Source: Ruminococcus sp. (GTDB taxonomy: Bacteria > Bacillota > Clostridia > Oscillospirales > Ruminococcaceae). From it: a stretch of DNA of 63,593 bases. How positions within the stretch are numbered: the stretch's first letter is position 1; each line of letters opens with the position of its first letter. Below are positions 1 through 7,900 of the stretch, piece by piece. Made by a program: the position numbers and the translations under genes. Location of the stretch: positions 1 to 63,593 of the forward strand of contig JAFWTA010000010.1 of NCBI GenBank assembly GCA_017519145.1, in the 5' to 3' direction. Under the pieces are notes generated by a model. It did no database searches and was not told the origin of the DNA. It saw only the letters and a list, made by a program, of their open reading frames with translations.

Positions 1-233
1 CGAGAGGACCGGGATGGACGCACCGCTGGTGCACCAGTTGTCATGCCAATGGCACAGCTGGGCAGCTAAGTGCGGAACGGATAAACGCTGAAGGCATCTA
101 AGCGTGAAGCCGGCCTTAAGATAAGATATCCCTTCGTAAGAGTAAGACCTCTCATAGACTATGAGTTTGATAGGCCTAAAGTGTAAGCGTGGTGACACGT
201 TCAGCTTGCAGGTACTAATCGGTCGAGGGCTTT
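1..233 (+). rRNA. 23S ribosomal RNA, 3' end (partial)
   Basis: The window opens inside the last domain of a 23S rRNA. The conserved 3' terminal stretch ending in GGTACTAATCGGTCGAGGGC is present around 210-230, followed by a T-rich spacer. The 5' part lies outside the window. The order 23S, 5S, tRNA-Asn is a normal Firmicutes rRNA operon tail. The exact 3' end is approximate. Confidence 0.93.
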
Positions 234-301
234 TCCTTTTTACTTCTTTCCTTTGTTCCTGCCTCGCATTACGCTTTATTCTTTTCAATTCTTCAATATT
301 C

Positions 302-419
<118 letters not shown>

Positions 420-426
420 TTTATAT

Positions 427-502
427 TCCTCCTTAGCTCAGTCGGTAGAGCACTCGGCTGTTAACCGAGTTGTCGCCCGTTCGAGCCGGGCAGGGGGAGC
501 CA
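427..502 (+). tRNA. tRNA-Asn (GTT)
   Basis: A 76-nt cloverleaf. The acceptor 5' strand TCCTCCT (427-433) pairs with AGGGGGA (492-498), with one T-G wobble, and the CCA end is encoded at 500-502. The anticodon loop CTGTTAA gives anticodon GTT, which reads Asn codons. The T-arm GCCCG-TTCGAGC-CGGGC is perfect. It is probably co-transcribed with the rRNA genes. Confidence 0.95.
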
Positions 503-536
503 AAAAAGCGTCTGCAATAGCGGGCGCTTTTGTTTT
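503..536 (+). terminator. Possible terminator after rRNA-tRNA operon
   Basis: A run of A and AGCG at 504-510 can pair with CGCTTTT at 525-531, followed by TGTTTTT. The stem is short, and the better terminator is the next hairpin at 548-577. Confidence 0.45.
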
Positions 537-547
537 TGATATATAAA

Positions 548-577
548 AGGCAGCTTCAGAGTGCTGCCTGTTTTATT
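548..577. terminator. Bidirectional terminator
   Basis: The stem AGGCAGC...GCTGCCT (548-569) is followed by a T-rich stretch on the plus strand and by TTTATAT on the minus strand. It sits between the plus-strand rRNA/tRNA genes and the stop codon of the minus-strand zinc-ribbon gene, so it can serve both. Confidence 0.75.
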
Positions 578-1001
578 ATTCAAATTTACCCATTGTTACC
601 AGTCTTGCGGTGAACATTTTGCACTTGGGGCAGAATGTGATGGAGCCTCTTGTTTTTCGCAGCATAGAGGAGTGGCAGGAGGGGCACTCGTGGCGGAACT
701 CCACTGACATGGTAAATTCCTTCCTGTTCATGAACATCTCCTTGGCGATCTGCACGGAGAACTGCCTGCAATCCATGCACTGGTATAGCTCTGTGTCGCA
801 GTTGATGTATATTTTATCCCTCTCGTTTCTGACGAGCTGGCGTATGCTTTCGCCGTATTTACCGTAGAGAGCGGCGCTTCTGAGCTCTTCTTCTGCTTCT
901 TCGGTACGTTTTTTGTAGTCCTTGGTCATTAGCCTGCCGCCTACGAAGTATTCTTCCTCAAAGCCGCATTCATCGCATTTATACTTATATGATGTACCCA
1001 T
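576..1001 (-). CDS. Zinc-ribbon hypothetical protein
   Basis: A 141-residue soluble protein with no signal peptide. It carries three Cys pairs: CDEC at residues 9-12, CMDC in the middle, and CPSC plus CPKC near the C-terminus, so two zinc ribbons are likely. Between the first and second pair is a charged, probably helical segment. A GTG lies 9 nt further upstream, but it abuts the ribosome site, whereas the ATG at 1001 has GGAG 8 nt before it, so I chose the ATG. A sigma-A promoter is visible at 1030-1058. I do not recognise the family. The pattern suggests a nucleic-acid- or protein-binding scaffold rather than an enzyme, but this is only inference. Confidence 0.75.
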   Translation of the reverse strand: MGTSYKYKCDECGFEEEYFVGGRLMTKDYKKRTEEAEEELRSAALYGKYGESIRQLVRNERDKIYINCDTELYQCMDCRQFSVQIAKEMFMNRKEFTMSVEFRHECPSCHSSMLRKTRGSITFCPKCKMFTARLVTMGKFE

Positions 1002-1029
1002 AGTCACCACTCCTTTCGTGTATTCTTTT

Positions 1030-1058
1030 ATATTAACACAGTCTCAGAAAAAAATCAA
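1030..1058 (-). promoter_or_regulatory. Sigma-A promoter for zinc-ribbon gene
   Basis: On the minus strand, -35 TTGATT (1053-1058), a 17-nt spacer and -10 TAATAT (1030-1035). The start codon is at 1001, giving a short leader. Confidence 0.65.
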
Positions 1059-1128
1059 GTATAATATGTTTACTTTCATGACAAAATATGTTGTAATTAT
1101 TTATTCCCTGTATTATTTTAAGAAGCAG

Positions 1129-1157
1129 TTGATTTTTATGTTTCTTGGTGATATAAT
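1129..1157 (+). promoter_or_regulatory. Sigma-A promoter for GNAT gene
   Basis: -35 TTGATT (1129-1134), a 17-nt spacer and -10 TATAAT (1152-1157), about 40 nt before the acetyltransferase start. The region is strongly AT-rich and lies between two divergent promoters. Confidence 0.75.
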
Positions 1158-1197
1158 ATATATAATATCTTATATAAAAAATTAATGAGGTGATGGG

Positions 1198-1689
1198 ATG
1201 GAGATAAGACACATTAACGAAAACGATAACTATCAGGATATAAGAGATATTTACGAAAAGAGCTGGCAGTTCGCGTATAAGGGCATTATACCGCAGGATT
1301 ACCTTGATAATATACCAAAGTCCAAATGGGGCGGAAATATACTTAAAAACGGCAGAACGGAGATAGCTGCCTTTGATAACGGCAGGGCTGTTGGTACTGC
1401 AAGCTTTTGCTCGTCACGTTGGGAGAAGTTTGCCAGCTGCGGCGAGATCGTTACCATCTATCTGCTTCCCGAGTATATGGGCAAGGGGATTGGGGCAATG
1501 CTTCTGAAAGAGTGCATCGATGAGCTTGAGCTGCTGGGCTTTACAACTATACTTATATGGGTCCTCGAGGACAACTTCAGAGCCCGCAGATTTTACGAGA
1601 AGCATGGCTTTATAAAGACCGAAGAGTATATGAACGACGTTATCGGGGGCAAGGAGCTCCGTGAAGTCATGTATCTGAGGAGAAAGTGA
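1198..1689 (+). CDS. GNAT family N-acetyltransferase
   Basis: A 163-residue cytosolic GNAT-fold protein that would transfer an acetyl group from acetyl-CoA to an amine. The acetyl-CoA binding motif A is visible as YMGKGIG at residues 93-99, preceded by a beta-strand with TIYLLP. It is followed by motif B around NFRARRFYEKHGF, typical of this superfamily. The length is normal. The start ATG is preceded by TGAGGTG. It is monocistronic, with its own promoter at 1129-1157 and a long gap downstream. The substrate cannot be told from sequence; small-molecule or antibiotic-type acetylation are both possible. Confidence 0.88.
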   Translation: MEIRHINENDNYQDIRDIYEKSWQFAYKGIIPQDYLDNIPKSKWGGNILKNGRTEIAAFDNGRAVGTASFCSSRWEKFASCGEIVTIYLLPEYMGKGIGAMLLKECIDELELLGFTTILIWVLEDNFRARRFYEKHGFIKTEEYMNDVIGGKELREVMYLRRK

Positions 1690-1786
1690 CGGTATTTTTT
1701 ACCTCAGGTGTGTCGGTATTATGTGAATAAAATATGAACAAATCCGTGCATTTCACGCTTAAAAACTACATTTCATGCACTTACTA

Positions 1787-1815
1787 TTGCATTTTCTTTG
1801 ATAATATATTATCAT
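1787..1815 (+). promoter_or_regulatory. Candidate promoter for small RNA
   Basis: TTGCAT (1787-1792), a 17-nt spacer and TATCAT (1810-1815). It precedes a non-coding stretch that ends in two hairpin terminators. The AT richness of the area means chance matches are possible. Confidence 0.4.
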
Positions 1816-1821
1816 ATTATA

Positions 1822-2024
1822 CGTTGCTTGTGATGAGCAGCAAAAGAAAATACTTTAGTTGTACCCCCTTAATAAAAAATCTCAGAAATAAAAAACAGTA
1901 ACATCCTAACCAATCTATCCCCTTGTATGACTATTGTATTTTCTGCTTCCACAGAGGAGACTCCTCTCCTTTGTGTTTCCTCACTTGAAAACAGACTCTG
2001 CCGCGGGTCTGTTTTTTCCTTTTT
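1822..2024 (+). ncRNA. Candidate small RNA of about 200 nt
   Basis: This non-coding stretch lies between a promoter-like sequence and a Rho-independent terminator. A 9-bp long-range helix is visible: AGAAAATAC (1845-1853) can pair exactly with GTATTTTCT (1936-1944), closing a rod-like fold. I do not recognise a known RNA family. Size and rod shape would fit several regulatory RNAs, but nothing here is diagnostic. Confidence 0.35.
1988..2024 (+). terminator. Rho-independent terminator, first of tandem pair
   Basis: The stem AAACAGAC (1989-1996) pairs with GTCTGTTT (2007-2014), followed by a T run. The nearest upstream plus-strand gene ends 300 nt earlier, which is why a non-coding transcript is suspected. 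Confidence 0.7.
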
Positions 2025-2041
2025 GTACAATACCCTGCAAT

Positions 2042-2085
2042 GCGCTTCCGTGAACTCAAATGCTCGCGGGAGCGCTTTTGTATTT
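2042..2085 (+). terminator. Rho-independent terminator, second of tandem pair
   Basis: GCGCTTCCG (2042-2050) pairs with CGGGAGCGC (2066-2074) with one wobble, followed by TTTTGTATTTT. It backs up the terminator 50 nt before it. Confidence 0.65.
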
Positions 2086-2154
2086 TAGCTTCTGATAAAA
2101 TTGCACAGGGGAAACAGTGTTCCACAAATTTTCCATAAGGGAAAAAGAGGAGAA

Positions 2155-2212
2155 AATGGTAATTGTGCGACTTTCATAAACCTGAGTGCCCAAGGTTGTA
2201 CAAAAGGTAATT
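2155..2212. promoter_or_regulatory. AATGGTAATT motif pair upstream of SipW operon 1
   Basis: AATGGTAATT is at 2155-2164 and a variant AAAGGTAATT at 2203-2212, shortly upstream of the promoter at 2238. The exact 10-mer recurs twice at 28025-28065, between the second SipW operon and the CotH-dockerin gene. A shared regulator-binding site is inferred. Confidence 0.45.
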
Positions 2213-2237
2213 CTTTGTTCTGAATGCCCTTTTTCCC

Positions 2238-2266
2238 TTGATTACAGCGAAAAAAAGTGTTATACT
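2238..2266 (+). promoter_or_regulatory. Sigma-A promoter of SipW/SpaA surface operon
   Basis: -35 TTGATT (2238-2243), a 17-nt spacer and -10 TATACT (2261-2266). The first gene starts at 2323 behind AGGAGGAGG. This is the only convincing promoter before the five-gene operon. Confidence 0.75.
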
Positions 2267-2322
2267 ATTATTGGATGATTATACCCTTTTGAGTTTTTCC
2301 GTACACAGAAAGGAGGAGGAAA

Positions 2323-3039
2323 ATGACGCCGAAAAAACGAATACTTCTTATAATATCCGCTGGCGTTCTGCTGCTTATAGCGGCTATGTCCGCAATGCTT
2401 TCCTCGTCCGATGATGTTACCAACCGTTTTCAGTCGGGAAAGTTCGATATTGTTCTGGAGGAGCCTCACTGGACCCACGATCATGACAGCGTGGTACCCA
2501 ATGAGGAGATCCCGAAGGATCCGCAGGTCAGGAACAGCGGTGAAGTGGATGCCTTCATTTTTGTTGAGGTCAAGGTGCCGTATTACGACGAGCTTGTCAC
2601 CGAGGAACTTGACGGCACAGGCGCAGCAAAGAGGTCGCTTCCTGTGGTGAAGTTCGTTTGCAGCGGCAAGGAGCCCGCTTATGACAGCACAGCCACAGCT
2701 GCACAGACAGTCAATGACGGCTGGCTGGAACTCAGCGAAAGTCCCGTTAAGGACGAGACTGCAAAGACCTTCACTTATACATATGCCTATGTGGGCGCAG
2801 ACCCTGCCTCCATGGAGGCAGTCACTCCCGAAGCCGTTACAGGTCAGCTGTTTGACAGCATAAAGTTCTGCAACGCACGGGAGAGCGAGGCGGACACCGA
2901 GCCCTTTATTGAAAACAAGACCGTTAATGTCAGGGTCTCTGCTAAGGGCATACAGACCGAATATCTGAAGTCTGCTTCCGAGACCGAGACCGATCCCGAA
3001 AGGGTATGGCAGGTGCTCAAGGGACTCGGCGAGGGCTGA
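2323..3039 (+). CDS. SipW-dependent surface protein (TasA/camelysin-like) A
   Basis: A 238-residue secreted protein. A basic N-terminus and hydrophobic stretch (residues 6-25) run into SSDDVTNRFQSGKFDIVLEE. This is the pattern of SipW-type signal peptides, in which the mature protein starts with a short polar segment and a beta-strand. The following DPQVRNSGEVDAFIFVEV resembles the conserved beta-sandwich core of TasA/camelysin relatives. It is first in an operon with its presumed signal peptidase, whose start codon overlaps this stop (TGATG), so the two are translationally coupled. By analogy with TasA it could be a fibre subunit; that role is inferred. Confidence 0.8.
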   Translation: MTPKKRILLIISAGVLLLIAAMSAMLSSSDDVTNRFQSGKFDIVLEEPHWTHDHDSVVPNEEIPKDPQVRNSGEVDAFIFVEVKVPYYDELVTEELDGTGAAKRSLPVVKFVCSGKEPAYDSTATAAQTVNDGWLELSESPVKDETAKTFTYTYAYVGADPASMEAVTPEAVTGQLFDSIKFCNARESEADTEPFIENKTVNVRVSAKGIQTEYLKSASETETDPERVWQVLKGLGEG

Positions 3040-3551
3040 TGATGGAGGAAAAACAGAAGAAGTCTTCCCTTATGAGCATCATAAGGCGGATATACGATAT
3101 TATCGCCACCTTGCTCATAGCTCTTGCGGCAGTAGTCGCAGTGCTCTGGATAGCAGGGATACGTCCCTACGCCGTGGTGTCGGGCTCTATGGAACCGGCT
3201 GTTCATGTGGGCAGTGTATGCATCGTTGATCAGCACGCTTCCTACAAAAAGGTGGCTAAGAACGACATAATCGCCTTCAGGGTCGGCACCGATACCCTTG
3301 TGACCCACAGGGCTGTAAGGATAACCGCAGACGGCATAATCACCAAGGGAGATGCCAATAACGCTGAGGATGCCGAGCCCGTTACCAAGGATGATTTTGT
3401 GGGGAGAACATTGTTCTCCATACCAAAGATAGGATATTTCATAGGATTTGTCCACACACGCCGCGGTCTTATAGCTTCGGCGGCAGTACTGGCGGCATTC
3501 ATACTTTTCGGAGCTGCTGTCTCCGAGAAGAAAGAGAAAAAGAAAGAATAA
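3039..3551 (+). CDS. sipW: ER-type signal peptidase I, SipW-like
   Basis: A 170-residue membrane-bound signal peptidase that would cleave the secretion signals of the neighbouring TasA-like proteins. One N-terminal membrane segment (about 18-40) is followed by the catalytic SGSMEP with Ser50. The general-base position is His90 (VTHRA), not Lys, which defines the ER/SipW class. The GDANNAED motif (about 104-111) supplies the conserved Asp. A second membrane segment lies near the C-terminus, followed by a Lys-rich tail. The start ATG at 3039 overlaps the previous stop codon; an ATG at 3042 is equally possible. A second peptidase of this type is at 27184-27798. Confidence 0.9.
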   Translation: MMEEKQKKSSLMSIIRRIYDIIATLLIALAAVVAVLWIAGIRPYAVVSGSMEPAVHVGSVCIVDQHASYKKVAKNDIIAFRVGTDTLVTHRAVRITADGIITKGDANNAEDAEPVTKDDFVGRTLFSIPKIGYFIGFVHTRRGLIASAAVLAAFILFGAAVSEKKEKKKE

Positions 3552-3569
3552 CAGGAGGTGAACAGGCAT

Positions 3570-4265
3570 ATGGATAAGAAAAAACTCATAGCTGCGGCTG
3601 CGGCAGGCGGTCTGCTGCTTCTGTGCAGTCTTGCCGTTGCCTACTTCACCGATCATGATACGAAGAACAACGTTTTCACCGTTGGAAATGTTGCACTGGA
3701 GCTCAATGAGGAGCACTTCATAGACGGGCAGCTTGCAAGGGCTGACATAAGGATTGACAAGGATCCCACCGTAAAGAACACGGGGAAAAATGACGAGTTC
3801 GTCTTCCTTGAGGTGAAGGTGCCTAAGGGTGAGATCACTCTGCTGGGCAGTGACGGCAAGCCTGCGGCGCCTAAATCATCGCAGGAGCTTTTCAGCTTCT
3901 TCGGCGGAAGCGGCGCACAGACCGTCAGCGGCAGCGATAACTTTGCTTACAACAGCAGTACTTCATCTGCTGACGGCTGGGTCTTTCTGGAAAAGACTGC
4001 GGCTGCGGATGAGGACACCTACGTTTTCGGATACAGCACCGCCATCTCCACGGGTGAGGAGACTGTGAGTCTTTTCGATAAGTTCGCTCTCAGGAAGTTC
4101 ATCGAGGAGGAAGTTGCAGGCGGCACCAAGCTGACGGTCCCCGTAAATGCTTACGGCATACAGGCAAGCAGCCTCGACGGTGTAAGCGGGCTCCCGGAAA
4201 GCGGCAGCCTTTCGGTACAGAACCTGAAGGACATATTTGAGATATGCAGAAACAAACAGAACTGA
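3570..4265 (+). CDS. SipW-dependent surface protein B
   Basis: A 231-residue secreted protein. The signal peptide (Lys-rich, then Ala/Leu-rich) ends in AYFTDHDTKNNVFTVGNV, a classic SipW-substrate junction. The strand VALELNEEHF and the later DPTVKNTGKNDEFVFLEVKV match protein A at equivalent places, so A and B are paralogues. A GTG lies 12 nt upstream but sits inside the AGGAGG ribosome site, so I chose the ATG at 3570, 11 nt after it. The gene follows the peptidase by 18 nt. Confidence 0.8.
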   Translation: MDKKKLIAAAAAGGLLLLCSLAVAYFTDHDTKNNVFTVGNVALELNEEHFIDGQLARADIRIDKDPTVKNTGKNDEFVFLEVKVPKGEITLLGSDGKPAAPKSSQELFSFFGGSGAQTVSGSDNFAYNSSTSSADGWVFLEKTAAADEDTYVFGYSTAISTGEETVSLFDKFALRKFIEEEVAGGTKLTVPVNAYGIQASSLDGVSGLPESGSLSVQNLKDIFEICRNKQN

Positions 4266-4278
4266 GCGGAGGCATGAT

Positions 4279-4947
4279 ATGAAAAAAAGAAAAGTCTTTA
4301 CAGGCTCGGCTGTTCTGCTCGCCGTGCTTGCGGCAGCAGGAGGTATAATGGCATATCTCGGAGCCGCCGATGACGCTGAGAACACCGTGGAGGTGGCTCA
4401 CGACAAGATAACGGTCACGGAGAACTTTCCCAAGCCCTCCGACCTGTCAAGCAATTCCAACAATTACTATACCAAGGAGGTCGCCGTTGCCAATACGGGC
4501 AATGTTGACTGCTATGTGAGAGTTTATGCGGACTTTCCCGACTCACGCACAGCAGCAGAGTCATATTACTCCGCAGACGGCGTGAACTATTACAGCGCCG
4601 TAAGGGATGCGGAGCGTTCAGGGGATACGGAGACCGACGACAACGGCAGAACGCTGCACACACAGAGCTTTGTGAATATGCTCAACAGTCAGGACGGGAA
4701 ATGGATATTTGTTCCCGACGACAGCAGCAGCGAAAAGCTCAGAGGGTATTTCTACTATAAGGACCCCGTTAAGGTGGGGGAGAGTACTCCCGACCTTTTC
4801 AGAAGCGTGATGATAAAAACAGGCGATGCCCCCGAGTCCCTTGACCTTGTGGTCTATGCGGAATCGGTGGACTGTGTATATGAGGATAACGGACAGGCAA
4901 AGACCTATGCGGACTACGCTTCCGCATGGAATGCCTTTCTGAACTGA
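4279..4947 (+). CDS. SipW-dependent surface protein C
   Basis: A 222-residue secreted protein. A basic KKRK start and a hydrophobic Ala/Leu stretch lead to AYLGAADDAENTVEVAHDKI, again a SipW-type junction. After it comes a conserved-looking VTENFPKPSDL and AVANTGNVDCYVRVY, which resemble the SipW substrate at 25989-27152 (VSAVNTGNIDAYVRL) more than proteins A and B. The first in-frame ATG is at 4237, inside gene B; the ATG at 4279 has GGAGG 6 nt before it and begins with the signal peptide, so I chose it. Confidence 0.78.
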   Translation: MKKRKVFTGSAVLLAVLAAAGGIMAYLGAADDAENTVEVAHDKITVTENFPKPSDLSSNSNNYYTKEVAVANTGNVDCYVRVYADFPDSRTAAESYYSADGVNYYSAVRDAERSGDTETDDNGRTLHTQSFVNMLNSQDGKWIFVPDDSSSEKLRGYFYYKDPVKVGESTPDLFRSVMIKTGDAPESLDLVVYAESVDCVYEDNGQAKTYADYASAWNAFLN

Positions 4948-4980
4948 ATGTGAAATATCTCTCGGAAGGGGGGGAGAAGA

Positions 4981-7900
4981 TTGACTGCAAAAAGAAAAAA
5001 TGTATTTTTAAGATTTATTGCGATGATCCTGTGCCTTGGAGTGATGCTGGGAAGCAGTCCCGTAATGGAGACTGTCAGCGCTTTCGCAGAGGCAATGACC
5101 GATGAGTCGGAGAAGTATTCCGCCTCCATCACATGGCGTAAGAGCGACAACTCGGGAAATGCCGAGAACCCTTATTCTGTCTATGATGAGGACAGCAAGC
5201 GCGATTACATATATCTGGGAATAAATATAAAGAACGCTACGAATTATGTTCTTATGCCCGGTGAATTCACACTGAATATCACCAGTCTTGCAGACCTCAA
5301 GCGAAACGGCAGACTGTTCCTTGTGGACGATGACCCTGTATTCGCAGAGAACTGGGAAGTCATCAGCACGGGCACTGACGGCAGCAGCTACGTTCTCAGA
5401 AATAAGAAGCCCATAACAAAGCAGGTGCTCTCGACTCTCCACTGGGAGATAAATTCCCGTGACGCCGTGGCTCTGGAGGAGGGCGAGGACGAGACCTTAC
5501 AGCACTTCATGAGGACGATCAGCGCCACATATGAGATAAACAGATACAGCAGGAACAGTGACGGCGAGCTCCTCGACGAGGACGGCAATGTCATAGATGA
5601 GGACGGCTATCTCAGGGACGCAAGCGGAAGATACGCGGTCAAGGACGAGAACGGCGTGCTTCTGGGAATAATTCCCGATAATGACAGCGACCCAAAATAC
5701 GGTCTCCTTATTGACAGCGAAGGTTATTACCGCGACAGCAGCGGCAACAGGCTTTTCAAGACCGCTGACGGTGATTACATAAGAGTTGACGAAAACGGCG
5801 AGCCTCTGGAGGGACCCGTTACAGGCACACCTGCTGCCGGCTCTGCACAGACGGGCACTCCCGTGCTGGAATACGACGGCGAGCCCGTTGAGACAAATAC
5901 TCTCGACTTCGAGTACTTCTCAAAGCGCGACGAAGTCAACATAAATGTAACAGGCAGAGAGGCAACAGCCCTTGAGGCTGAGGATCTCAACAACAAGTAC
6001 TCATGGTACAGCTTCGATGTAAAGCTCCAGCAGGAGAAAAACGCAAGAGGCGTACATGACTCAGACCTGTTCATAGCTATCGACCTTCCCGAGGGAGTTA
6101 CTCCTTCCGATGTGTCCGTTCTGGACAGGAACGGCAACCCGGTCACCCTGACTACTCAGATCATCAACGGCGAGGAGCGCCTCGGCTTCTATGAATACAA
6201 GAACAGGAACGGCGATATAAACGGTTATTCCACAAACTATCGTGTAGGTGTGCTGAAGAGCAAGATAACCGATGAGCCCGAGGATAACGTCCTCAGGTTC
6301 ACAGGCGTATCAAGGGTCCTCTACAACGACGAAAAGGAGTCGGAGTACAAGGAGGATACTGCAAGGAACACATACGAGACCGGTGATATCGACGAGGGAA
6401 CAGTTATATCCGTTCCCGATTTCGGTGACCAGTTCTACGACCCGGGACTCATAAGCTTCAGCAAGTCCAACAACGCAAAATACGAGAAGTCCGACCACAC
6501 GGATCCGGGCACCGATACCTCCAAGAAGCTCCTTTCGGGAAACCTTTTCAGCGGTCAGACGATTGCCTTCGATCTGGGAGTCACTGTAAAGAAGACCACC
6601 GCAAGAAAGGGCGCTCCCGCAAGGATACTGACCACTGCCGATGTGGTAAGGGATGTGCTCAGCGGAGATATAGCCCCCGGCGGCGAGGCTGTTTCCGACG
6701 AAACAACATATGACCTTGTCGTGGGCGATGATACCCTCGGTCTGGTATTCGCTTCGGGCGAGGAGCCGAGAGTCCTCGAAAAAGGCGAGTACAACATACT
6801 CAATGTTGTTGTACCCGCAGGCATCTTCCACGCCAGCGATGATCCCGACGGCGCATACAGTGCAGGGGACGGCTATGACTTTGAGCTATACGTCAGCAAT
6901 GACGGCGGCGAGACCTTTACAAAGACTGCCGAGGGAGTCACCTCAAAGAGCAGTTCACAGACACTCAGCGTAAACGGCGACGCATTCTACCTTGTCATAA
7001 AGGACCTTGACAAGGTAGTGGACAACAAGAAGTTCAGAACGAATATAAAGTTCACTCTCGACCCCGAAAGGGAAGAGAACCAGATACTCCTCAGAAGCGA
7101 CAGCACATTTGAGGAGTCAGCTGCAAGGATAGTCAACTACGGCTATATGCAGATGATATACGAGAAGGACGGACAGCTCTATGATCTGGCAGCAGGTACG
7201 AACCGCTGCACCAACAGCGTAAACGGCAATTCTGTCATCGAGGATACCGTCAACAGCCGTACGGGCGACCTCGAAAGCGGCGCATACCTCCGCAGGAGCT
7301 ATTCCAACGTCTACCTTAGAACAGACGTTACAGAGCTGTCATCACGCACCGAGTTCACCTCTCCTCTCACAAGAGGAAGGCACTGGGACGCAGACACAGC
7401 AGGCAGTATGGACAGGTGGTACGGAACAGTTACCACAAAGGGCACTCTCATTTCCGAGAACCCCGGCACACTGAAAAAGTTTACCGTCAGCGCGACTCTG
7501 CCCAAGTACCTTGAGCTGAGAGACCCGTCTCTTACTGCGCTCAGGGACTCACTGGTGTTCTCAGCCAATGACTTCGGCAACAAGGCTCACTTCGATTCGA
7601 GCATACTCTCCAGCGAGAATACCGCATTCAGACTTATCGAGAATGCCGACGGCTCAAAAACCATTGAGATCGATTTCGACTTTACGGGAAATCCTCTCCT
7701 TGCCAGCGAGCTAACATCGGTGCAGTTCAGCTATGATGTGTATGTCGAGGACGACAACCCCTATATCAACAGGGAAAAGCCCTTCAGAGTGGAGTCACGC
7801 ACCGTACTGGGCGATCAGGGCAGAAAGGTCACGGTCGCATCGGGCTATAACAACGGCAGGCTCATCGACAGCAGAACGGTTTCCTCATCCGCTGATAATT

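Larger units (their letters stand above)
1690..2237. other. Long gap without a protein gene
   Basis: No credible coding frame was found. The 64-residue minus-strand frame at 1931-2125 has no ribosome site and runs through two terminator-like hairpins. The gap holds a plus-strand promoter-like sequence (1787-1815), a possible small RNA, two tandem terminator hairpins, and copies of a GGTAATT motif (2155-2164 and 2203-2212) before the surface operon promoter. Confidence 0.7.

Noticed and set aside
1931-2125. 64-residue minus-strand frame in the long gap
   Set aside because: No ribosome site, odd amino-acid content, and it crosses two terminator hairpins.
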